Shown piece by piece: positions 1-4,758 of a DNA stretch of 5,215 nt. Source of the DNA: Candidatus Omnitrophica bacterium CG07_land_8_20_14_0_80_50_8 (GTDB lineage Bacteria > Omnitrophota > Gorgyraeia > 2-02-FULL-51-18); NCBI GenBank assembly GCA_002779345.1, contig PEWW01000062.1:1-5215 (forward strand). Direction: 5' to 3'. The first letter of the stretch is position 1; every line of letters starts with the position of its first letter. The translations under genes were made by a program, and so were the position numbers. The notes beneath the pieces are model-generated. The model ran no database searches. It was not told the DNA's origin and saw only the letters and a program-made list of their open reading frames with translations.

Positions 1-359
1 ATGCCATTCGAATGAAAAAAACAGCCGGCGTGGACGGCATCATGATCGGCCGCGGCAGTTTGGGTAATCCGTGGATATTTAAAAACTTAGAAAGCGCCCT
101 TAAAGGCCAAGGGGAATTGCCGGCGCCGGGTCTTGATGAGAAGAAAAAAGCGCTTCTAAAACATTTCAAGCTGGAGCTTATTCATCGTGAAGAAAAAATG
201 GCGGTGCTTCATATGCGCCGTATCGCCTGTTGGTATTTTAAAAATATGCCCGGCGGTCACACCTTTAGAACCGCCATCAATGTTTGCAAAAATGCCGCGC
301 AGATAAGGACACTCATCAAAGACTTTGAATCAACGAACCGTTCAGTGATTAACGGGTAA
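1..359 (+). CDS. dusB: tRNA-dihydrouridine synthase, DusB-like (C-terminal part; 5' end beyond left edge)
   Basis: This is the C-terminal part of an FMN-dependent tRNA-dihydrouridine synthase, which reduces specific uridines in the tRNA D-arm using NADPH. The frame is open from base 1 (the first full codon is at 3-5), so the ATG at 12 is internal and the gene begins outside the window. The visible part starts at the end of the TIM barrel. The segment GVDGIMIGRGSLGNPWIF matches the FMN phosphate-binding loop of the family. The helical C-terminal domain follows, with MRRIACWYFK, PGG and FRTAIN resembling the RKH..WY..G.PG...FR..IN pattern of DusB/NifR3 proteins. The stop is TAA at 357-359. It is the only + strand gene here, and its last 11 bases lie inside the convergent greA. 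Assignment to DusB rather than another Dus subtype is by resemblance of this tail only. Confidence 0.9.
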   Translation, partial: AIRMKKTAGVDGIMIGRGSLGNPWIFKNLESALKGQGELPAPGLDEKKKALLKHFKLELIHREEKMAVLHMRRIACWYFKNMPGGHTFRTAINVCKNAAQIRTLIKDFESTNRSVING

Positions 360-822
360 TTTTTAGTATTTTGTATTTTAATATACCTGCGGGGATTTTG
401 ATTTCCGCGGTATCTCCCACCTTGAGGCCCAGAAGGCCTTTGGCGATCGGAGCGGTGATAGAAATTTTTCCCTCATCAAAATTGGCCTCATCCTGCGGAA
501 CGATGGTGTAGCTAAACTCATCGTTAGTCTTGAGATCCTTCAGCAAAGCGGTCGCGCCGATCAATACTTGGTCATTAGGAATCTTTGACTCGTCTATAAT
601 TTGAACGCGCGTCAGCTTGTCCTGGGCGTTAGCGATATTTCGCTCATTCATCGCTTGGTTGTTCTTGGCCGCGTCATACTCGGCGTTTTCTTTCAAATCT
701 CCGAATGCCCTGGCCTTGGCGATATCCTGCGCGATCGCGCGACGCTTAGTAGTTTTCATGATCTCCAACTCTTTGACCAGTTTGTCGTAACCTTCCCTGC
801 TCATCGGAACCTTATCGCTCAT
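349..822 (-). CDS. greA: transcription elongation factor GreA
   Basis: GreA binds in the RNA polymerase secondary channel and stimulates cleavage of the backtracked transcript's 3' end, rescuing arrested complexes. The protein is 157 residues, the usual length. Residues 1-75 form the N-terminal coiled coil. Its tip reads ARAFGDLKENAEYDAA, with the acidic pair D42 and E45 corresponding to D41/E44 of the E. coli protein. Residues 80-157 form the FKBP-like C-terminal domain, with VLIGATALL, ITAPIAKGLLGLKVGD and a closing KYKILKI strand. The ATG at 822 is preceded by a GAAAGG ribosome-binding site (831-836) with an 8-base spacer, which supports this start. It lies 76 bp downstream of maf on the same strand, so it is either the last gene of that operon or separately promoted; I found no convincing promoter in the gap. 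Its 3' end overlaps dus. Confidence 0.97.
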   Translation of the reverse strand: MSDKVPMSREGYDKLVKELEIMKTTKRRAIAQDIAKARAFGDLKENAEYDAAKNNQAMNERNIANAQDKLTRVQIIDESKIPNDQVLIGATALLKDLKTNDEFSYTIVPQDEANFDEGKISITAPIAKGLLGLKVGDTAEIKIPAGILKYKILKITR

Positions 823-830
823 AAAACGAC

Positions 831-836
831 CCTTTC
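831..836 (-). promoter_or_regulatory. ribosome-binding site of greA
   Basis: On the minus strand this reads GAAAGG, followed by eight bases and then the ATG at 822. It fixes the greA start and shows that greA can be translated independently of maf. Confidence 0.6.
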
Positions 837-898
837 AATAAAACCCTAGCCGTGTGCTAAAAAACCTGATGGGGCCTTTTCAGCAAACGGTCAGTATA

Positions 899-1462
899 TC
901 AAATTAATTTGCCAGCGTCTACCAGGCGTTCCACCGGTAGGCCGATCGCGTTTGTCAGGGAACCCTTCACCTCGGCGATGATATTCGCTCCTTTGAACTG
1001 GATCGCGTAGGCGCCGGCTTTGTCCATGGGATTTATTTTTTTAAAATAGAGCTCCATGGCGCGGTGATCGAGCGGCCTCAAGCGCACGCGCGTCTTTTCA
1101 AAGAAAACATTTTTTTTCTGTACGTGATGATTTTTCACGTTCAAAACCGCCACGCCGGTGTAAACCGTGTGCCAGCGGCCTTGGAGCGATCCTAATATTT
1201 TAAAGGCGTCGCGGCAATTATTCGGTTTTCCTATGATCTTACGGCCGCAATAAACGATCGTGTCAACACCCCATATCGTCCCCTGTCTAATCCTCGATAA
1301 GCACGAGGCCGCCTTGCCTAGCGCATGTCTTTTGACTAGGACACCCGGCGAGGCGTGAGGATGATTTTCTTCCGTATAATCCGGCGCCATAGGCTTAAAG
1401 GCAATGCCGAATTCTTTCAGAATCCGCCGCCGCCGCGGAGAGGTGGACGCTAGGTAGATCAT
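899..1462 (-). CDS. maf: Maf family nucleotide pyrophosphatase (probable dTTP/UTP pyrophosphatase)
   Basis: Maf proteins are cytoplasmic nucleoside triphosphate pyrophosphatases that hydrolyse non-canonical or modified nucleotides to monophosphates. They were first described as septum-formation inhibitors. The protein is 187 residues, normal for the family. LASTSPRR at 4-11 is the N-terminal signature. VDTIV with D67, followed by IIGKP (K79), matches the catalytic ADTVV...GKP segment, with V in place of the usual A. DKAGAYAIQFKGA (147-159) and GSLTNAIGLP (167-176) complete the signature. The AYAIQ sequence is typical of the YhdE-type (dTTP/UTP) subgroup rather than the YceF (m7GTP) subgroup, so that substrate is inferred. 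Its ATG overlaps the TGA of the upstream flavoprotein gene (ATGA at 1459-1462), and no strong ribosome-binding site precedes it, which suggests translational coupling. Confidence 0.95.
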   Translation of the reverse strand: MIYLASTSPRRRRILKEFGIAFKPMAPDYTEENHPHASPGVLVKRHALGKAASCLSRIRQGTIWGVDTIVYCGRKIIGKPNNCRDAFKILGSLQGRWHTVYTGVAVLNVKNHHVQKKNVFFEKTRVRLRPLDHRAMELYFKKINPMDKAGAYAIQFKGANIIAEVKGSLTNAIGLPVERLVDAGKLI

Positions 1463-2724
1463 GCGCGTCTAATACTTTCTGCGGCGCTGCGGCCCGCGAG
1501 CGTCCCGCTAGACCAGGCCCATTGGAAATTGAAACCACCGATACGACCGTCGACATCCAGGATCTCACCGCCAAAATAGAGCCCGGAAACTATCTTTGAT
1601 TCCATCGTTGCGGCCTTCACCTCTTTTAGGTTCACTCCCCCCGATGTCACCTCGGACTTTTGGTATCCCATAACACCGGTGACCGCTAAAGGACAATTCA
1701 ACAGCGCGTGAATCAAACAACCGCGCGACACCGTAGAATACCGCTTGAGAGTCACACTCCCGTCCAAGGCCGTCTTTCTTAAAAAGGTACTCACAAATCG
1801 CGCCGGCAGAGAAAATTCATCCGTCAGAAAATTTCGGACAAGCCGCGCAGGATACCTGACGATCGCGCGCATCCAAGTTTTTTTCAGGCTTTCTTCTGTT
1901 TCTGACGGTAAAAAACTCGCTTGTATCTCAAACTGATTTTTAGGATCGGCTCCGGAAACAAAACGGCTGATATCCAACGCAACCGGACCGCTGAAACCAA
2001 AATGCGTAAATAAGAGCGCCCCCGCGCGGTCGGCTCTTTTTTTTCCGGATTCAAAAAATGAAAGCCTCGCGTCCAGAGCTACACCGCTTAAAGACCGCCA
2101 ATCCTCATCGGTACTCGTCAGGGGCGTCAACGCGGGTGTTGTTCTGACGATCGAATGGCCGAGAGTTTTAGCGATGTCGAGCCCCGCGCCATCGCTGCCC
2201 GTTTGGGGGTACGACAATCCGCCGGTAGCCAGCACCACTCGCTTGGCCGCTATTTCAAAATGGTTATCTGAACCCTTCAAACAGAAGACATCCCCCGTCT
2301 TCTTAATTTCTGCCACCGAGATACCGGTTTTCAGCATCACCCCGAGCCGTTCAACTTCCGCAAGAAGCGCCTCAAGCACGGTTTTTCCGGAATGCGTCGC
2401 CGGAAAATATTTTCCCGTCGGTTCCAACACAAGCGGCACGCCAATCGCCTCGAAAAATTCGATGGTTTGGGTGGGTGTAAATGCCTCTAAAACATGTTTT
2501 ACCGCATGACGGGGACCGCCTTCATAATCCTGGGGCGTTACACGCACATGAGTCACATTACAGCGGCTGCCGCCTGACATTAATATCTTGGCGCCGATTT
2601 TTTGACGGGAATCTAATAGGAGGATTTTAATTTTTGATGGACCTTGCCGCGCCGCCGCGATGGCAGCCATCAGTCCCGCGGCGCCCGCGCCGACAACGAC
2701 TATCAACGTTTTTTTTCTAGCCAA
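1459..2724 (-). CDS. NAD(P)/FAD-dependent oxidoreductase, BaiN/HI0933 (YhiN) family
   Basis: This is a 421-residue flavoprotein of the HI0933-like family. The N-terminal dinucleotide-binding motif is GAGAAG at 12-17. GAKILMSGGSRCNVTH (44-59) contains the GG.RCN.T signature of the family. VVLATGGLSYPQTGSDG (163-179) is the second FAD-contacting segment. LLFTHFGFSGPVALDIS (237-253) and TSGGV (360-364) are further family landmarks. The C-terminal GLYFGGEILDVDGRIGG (381-397) and FNFQWAWSSG close the FAD site. The physiological substrate of most members is unknown; the name BaiN comes from a bile-acid enzyme and should not be read as function here. The start is TTG at 2724. It is the only usual start between the upstream in-frame stop and the nucleotide-binding motif, apart from a second TTG five codons later. 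The gene overlaps the carboxypeptidase by 22 bp and maf by 4 bp, so it is the middle of a coupled trio. Confidence 0.94.
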   Translation of the reverse strand: MARKKTLIVVVGAGAAGLMAAIAAARQGPSKIKILLLDSRQKIGAKILMSGGSRCNVTHVRVTPQDYEGGPRHAVKHVLEAFTPTQTIEFFEAIGVPLVLEPTGKYFPATHSGKTVLEALLAEVERLGVMLKTGISVAEIKKTGDVFCLKGSDNHFEIAAKRVVLATGGLSYPQTGSDGAGLDIAKTLGHSIVRTTPALTPLTSTDEDWRSLSGVALDARLSFFESGKKRADRAGALLFTHFGFSGPVALDISRFVSGADPKNQFEIQASFLPSETEESLKKTWMRAIVRYPARLVRNFLTDEFSLPARFVSTFLRKTALDGSVTLKRYSTVSRGCLIHALLNCPLAVTGVMGYQKSEVTSGGVNLKEVKAATMESKIVSGLYFGGEILDVDGRIGGFNFQWAWSSGTLAGRSAAESIRRA

Positions 2725-3410
2725 AGACCAAACGTCGCAAGTCTCTTGATGTCAACCCATGGCTTCTTTGAATAAAGCATCGCGAAAGTAATTTTCTTGT
2801 CCGACGCGTAATCGGTTTCTACGAAGGTGTGTCGTGAGGCATAAGTCCAGCCGGTTTTTCCCTTCACAAATCCGGGCGTGCGCCAAAGCATTTTATTGTG
2901 GCTTCGGATAAAAATAATTTTATTGTCACTGCCCCGAAAAGAGGCCGTGGCGATACCCATGATTTGATCAATTATTTTATTTTTAACCGCAAAACGCATG
3001 AGGCGCGCCAAATCCATCGCGGTGGAGTATTGAGTTTGACCTTTTTCGGTTAAACCGGTTGCGTTAATAAATTTTGTGTCATTCATCCCGAGCGTTTTGG
3101 CCTTTTGGTTCATGAGTTTCACAAATTCTTTTTCATCGCCCGAAATTGCCTCCGCAAGCGCTAGGGACGCATCGTTGGACGATGACACCAGCGCAGCCAC
3201 AATCAAATCGATCGCACGATACTTTGCGTTGACAGTCAAGCCGGCCTTGCTTGGAGAAATATTAGCCGCGCAAAGACTTATCGGAATTTCCTGGTTAAAT
3301 TGGAGGCGTTCAAGAGCCACGAGCGCCGTCATAACCTTGGCGGTGGAGGCGGGGGGCAATCTCAAATCGGCGTTCTTGCTGTAAAGCACTCCCCCCGCTA
3401 TCGGAATCAA
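2703..3410 (-). CDS. D-alanyl-D-alanine carboxypeptidase catalytic domain (peptidase S11, DacA/PBP5-like), 5' end out of frame
   Basis: This is a low-molecular-weight penicillin-binding protein that would trim the terminal D-Ala from peptidoglycan pentapeptides in the periplasm. All three S11 active-site motifs are present in this 235-codon frame. They are S22-T-A-K25 (nucleophile), S77-S-N79 and K185-T-G187, with conserved surroundings (LPPASTAKVMTAL, GKTGWT). No C-terminal PBP5 domain follows; the protein ends soon after the catalytic domain, as in short S11 enzymes. The TTG at 3410 is only the first possible start codon after an in-frame stop (3414-3416) and is unlikely to be the native start. 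It would drop the signal peptide and most of the first strand, both of which are encoded just upstream in other frames (see the next entry). As written, the product would be cytoplasmic and probably inactive. The downstream flavoprotein gene overlaps the 3' end. Confidence 0.9.
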   Translation of the reverse strand: MIPIAGGVLYSKNADLRLPPASTAKVMTALVALERLQFNQEIPISLCAANISPSKAGLTVNAKYRAIDLIVAALVSSSNDASLALAEAISGDEKEFVKLMNQKAKTLGMNDTKFINATGLTEKGQTQYSTAMDLARLMRFAVKNKIIDQIMGIATASFRGSDNKIIFIRSHNKMLWRTPGFVKGKTGWTYASRHTFVETDYASDKKITFAMLYSKKPWVDIKRLATFGLWLEKKR

Positions 3411-3533
3411 TGATCACCGCCGACTGGGCGGTCAAGTCCGGCGCGCGCACCGACTGCGCCTCAAGCGGCGCGTCCACTGCCAGGATAAACCAGGCCGTAA
3501 ACGCGGCAAAAAAACTCTGATCAATTGATTCAT
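3391..3533 (-). pseudogene. frame-displaced 5' end of the D-Ala-D-Ala carboxypeptidase gene (signal peptide and first strand)
   Basis: The minus strand from ATG 3533 encodes MNQLIRVF and then, one base out of phase, FFAAFTAWFILAVDAPLEA and QSVRAPDLTAQSAVIIDSDSGG. The last part is the expected PBP5-family strand that should run straight into GGVLYSKNADLRLPPAST. Two shifts are needed to join everything. A coding-strand T7 run (3508-3514) would have to be T8, and a G6 run (3391-3396) would have to be G5. With both changes the protein is about 276 residues: a start, a hydrophobic signal segment with possible cleavage near LEA|QS, and the complete catalytic domain. The middle frame has no ATG, GTG or TTG before the signal segment, which is why ATG 3533 is preferred, although no good ribbosome-binding site lies close to it. 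Whether this is a real mutation, slippage or a read error cannot be decided here. Confidence 0.8.
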
Positions 3534-3562
3534 TGAACGCAGGACAAGGGCGCCTTCAAGGA

Positions 3563-3844
3563 TTAGAAGCGCATATTGAGATTGGGTTCCCCATTCTCGT
3601 TAATGTCAACGCTGGAATTCTGATCCGCGTAAAAAGTGGGCCGCTTATTTTTTGGTTGGGTTTTTTCATCTATCGAAAGGGGCTCAAGCTTTGAGCTGTC
3701 CACCGTTACGTTCGTGCTTTTGCGCGATGAAGCGCTCGGCTCGGCCGCTTTGCTTGCGGCGTTAAAAAAACAAGCACCCGCGAACACGCACAATAAAAAC
3801 TTAACACCGAACACCCGCATCCATGATTTATGGCTCATCTTCAT
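3563..3844 (-). CDS. small exported protein of unknown function
   Basis: This is a 93-residue protein I do not recognise. Residues 1-35 look like a signal peptide: a basic start (MKMSHKSWMR), a hydrophobic core (VKFLLCVFAGACFF) and a possible signal peptidase I site after NAASKA. The cysteine in FAGAC could mark a lipoprotein, but the lipobox lacks Leu at -3, so this is weak. The mature part (about 58 residues) is hydrophilic and rich in Ser, Lys, Asn and Pro, without a recognisable fold. It ends in NGEPNLNMRF. The ATG at 3844 is supported by an AGGTGA ribosome-binding site nine bases upstream; a second ATG two codons later is the alternative. The gene overlaps the preceding 52-residue ORF by 17 bp and ends 29 bp before the probable carboxypeptidase start, so a periplasmic or envelope role in the same operon is plausible but unproven. 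Confidence 0.72.
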   Translation of the reverse strand: MKMSHKSWMRVFGVKFLLCVFAGACFFNAASKAAEPSASSRKSTNVTVDSSKLEPLSIDEKTQPKNKRPTFYADQNSSVDINENGEPNLNMRF

Positions 3845-3986
3845 TTTTAGGAATCACCTGTTTTTTGCCAAACCGATCTCGAGTAAAACTCTTGGCGGTT
3901 TTGGCCTCATCGGTCACCTCGACCGTGTCGTGAATACTCCTATGGGCCCGGCGTTCCAATTTATTTAAAGATCGGTTCGTCCCCAT
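3828..3986 (-). CDS. small hypothetical protein, 52 residues
   Basis: A short open frame runs from ATG 3986 to TAA 3828-3830 and fills what would otherwise be a gap of about 150 bp. The product begins MGTNRSLNKLERRAH and ends KKQVIPKNEDEP. It is hydrophilic and highly charged, with a basic first third and an acidic tail, and has no membrane segment or cysteine. An in-frame TTG three codons earlier is an alternative start. I recognise no family. Evidence that it is real: the frame starts 15 bp after the zinc-ribbon stop and overlaps the next gene by 17 bp, the packing expected of an operon, and the residue composition looks protein-like. Evidence against: only a weak ribosome-binding site and a very short length. 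It may be cytoplasmic. Confidence 0.5.
   Translation of the reverse strand: MGTNRSLNKLERRAHRSIHDTVEVTDEAKTAKSFTRDRFGKKQVIPKNEDEP
3854..3859 (-). promoter_or_regulatory. ribosome-binding site of the small exported protein
   Basis: The minus strand reads AGGTGA, then nine bases, then the ATG at 3844. The site lies inside the last codons of the 52-residue ORF and decides the start of the exported protein in favour of 3844. Confidence 0.55.
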
Positions 3987-4001
3987 AGGTTCCAACGGTT
4001 A

Positions 4002-4304
4002 TCATACCATGACGCAAATAAAAAGAAAAATCCCAAGCAGAATAAAGATCAACGCTAAGAGCCCGATCCGCGTCTTGAAAAACCAGCGCCTGAGGCCTAC
4101 CAGCACGCCTCCGGAAATTTCCGTAGGCTTGCCGCAATGACGACAGGACAGATCCATTTTTGTGTACGGCCATCCGCAGGCAGTGCAAACGCCTGCCCGA
4201 ATACCTTCGGCTTCCTCTTCGCGCCATTTCTTCTTGAGAGACTCAGGGATCTCGACCTCCTTTGTTTCCCAATCCGGTACGTCACTTTCGCGCTCTTCGT
4301 ACAT
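4002..4304 (-). CDS. tail-anchored zinc-ribbon membrane protein of unknown function
   Basis: This is a 100-residue protein with three parts. Residues 1-35 are acidic and charged and include a helix-prone stretch (SLKKKWREEEAEG). Residues 40-57 form a zinc ribbon with two CxxC knuckles, C40-TA-C43 and C54-RH-C57, ten residues apart. A basic stretch (GLRRWFFKTR) then leads into one hydrophobic segment at about 80-99 (IGLLALIFILLGIFLFICVMV is the region) that ends the protein. Positive charges before the membrane segment predict an N-terminus in the cytoplasm, so the zinc ribbon would face inward. The start at ATG 4304 has an AAGG only one base upstream, which is a poor site. The frame upstream lacks other starts, so this one is kept. 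It begins 34 bp after the cspA terminator stem and 15 bp precede the next ORF. Zinc ribbons of this type usually bind nucleic acid or protein; no partner is evident. Two other long frames on the same strand over this interval are arginine-rich shadows. Confidence 0.78.
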   Translation of the reverse strand: MYEERESDVPDWETKEVEIPESLKKKWREEEAEGIRAGVCTACGWPYTKMDLSCRHCGKPTEISGGVLVGLRRWFFKTRIGLLALIFILLGIFLFICVMV

Positions 4305-4327
4305 GCCTTGGATCCATGGTTGGTTAG

Positions 4328-4382
4328 TTGAAATGAAAATCCCCCTGTTGCTCTGCTTTTAAAAGCCAAGCAACAGGGGGAT
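4328..4382 (-). terminator. rho-independent terminator of cspA
   Basis: A perfect 14-bp stem is formed by 4339-4352 (ATCCCCCTGTTGCT) and 4369-4382 (AGCAACAGGGGGAT), with a 16-base loop. The loop contains its own palindrome, GCTTTTAAAAGC, at 4355-4366. In the minus direction the stem is followed by ATTTTCATTTC, a T-rich if interrupted tail, and it starts 19 bases after the cspA stop. On the + strand the stem is followed by CTTTACAAACG, a poorer tail and no gene needs it, so the minus-strand reading is preferred. Confidence 0.8.
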
Positions 4383-4401
4383 CTTTACAAACGAACGTCT
4401 A

Positions 4402-4605
4402 TTATATTTTTACGACGTTGGTGGCTTGTTCGCCCTTGGGACCTTCAGTGATCTCGAAAGATACCTGTTCGCCCTCGGCTAACGTTTTGAATCCCTCGCC
4501 CTGAAGCGCTGAATAATGGACGAACACGTCCTTCTTCCCGCCTTCGGGGGTGATGAATCCGTAACCTTTTTGTTCATTAAACCACTTTATCTTGCCAATA
4601 CTCAT
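4402..4605 (-). CDS. cold-shock domain protein, CspA family
   Basis: This is a single cold-shock domain of 67 residues, full length for the family. These small five-stranded beta-barrel proteins bind single-stranded RNA and DNA, melt RNA structures and act as RNA chaperones during cold shock or growth. The opening [15 protein letters not shown] (4-18) contains RNP1 (KGYGFI), and DVFVHYSAL (26-34) contains RNP2 (VFVHY). [21 protein letters not shown] matches the C-terminal strands. The ATG at 4605 is preceded by a perfect AGGAGG at 4617-4622 with an 11-base spacer. It appears monocistronic: its own leader and candidate promoter lie upstream and a strong hairpin terminator lies just downstream. 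Bacteria often carry several paralogues, so the exact csp letter is not assigned and cold induction is not shown. Confidence 0.97.
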   Translation of the reverse strand: MSIGKIKWFNEQKGYGFITPEGGKKDVFVHYSALQGEGFKTLAEGEQVSFEITEGPKGEQATNVVKI

Positions 4606-4732
4606 ACTACTTCTGCCCTCCTTTTTTTACCCAGATAAGACTGGGCTTAGTTTATTATTCCAAAGGTCTCTGACCAATAGGGGGTTATCTGATAATAATA
4701 TTCAATATGATTTATTCAAAGTAATTCGTCAA
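4606..4732 (-). promoter_or_regulatory. candidate sigma70-type promoter and leader of cspA
   Basis: On the minus strand TTGACG (4727-4732) is followed after 17 bases by CATATT (4704-4709), a good -35 and a fair -10, placing transcription start near 4697 and giving a leader of about 92 bases. Within the leader are GGTC-AGA-GACC (4665-4675), CCCAG-TCTTAT-CTGGG (4630-4645) and the AGGAGG ribosome-binding site (4617-4622). The start region also carries TTATC-T-GATAA (4685-4695). Long structured leaders are known for E. coli cspA; I see no recognisable cold-box sequence here. Confidence 0.5.
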
Positions 4733-4744
4733 CATAGGGTTTAC

Positions 4745-4758
4745 TTAACACAGGTTAA
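4745..4758. repeat. short inverted repeat TTAAC-ACAG-GTTAA
   Basis: A 5-bp perfect dyad with a 4-base centre sits directly after the stop of the M23 gene and 12 bp upstream of the candidate cspA -35 box. It has no T-tract, so it is not a terminator. It could be an operator or chance in AT-rich DNA. Confidence 0.25.

Noticed and set aside
383..413. Hairpin in the 3' end of greA (ATACC/GGTAT plus GCGG/CCGC with one bulged base) as a bidirectional terminator for dus and greA
   Set aside because: No T-tract follows on either strand, and it lies inside coding sequence; it is probably incidental.
601..849. Open frame on the + strand opposite greA
   Set aside because: It is antisense to a full-length, well-conserved greA and has no recognisable protein features; the same applies to the + strand frames opposite the flavoprotein, the carboxypeptidase, the exported protein and the M23 gene.
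855..890. Possible terminator or attenuator between maf and greA (imperfect GCTGAAAA/TTTTTTAGC pairing)
   Set aside because: The stem is A/T pairs with one G-T wobble and a large loop, so it is too weak to call; no convincing promoter was found there either.
3411..3562. Reading this stretch as a plain intergenic region
   Set aside because: It encodes a signal-peptide-like segment and the missing first strand of the carboxypeptidase in other frames, so it is the gene's displaced 5' end.
3563..3844. Calling the 93-residue protein a lipoprotein
   Set aside because: The candidate lipobox FAGAC lacks the expected Leu at -3, and a signal peptidase I site fits about as well.
3961..4369. Two long minus-strand frames (3961-4227 and 4097-4369) overlapping the zinc-ribbon gene
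   Set aside because: Both translate to arginine- and serine-rich sequence with no domain, and they lie over the frame that encodes a clear double-CxxC ribbon and membrane helix.
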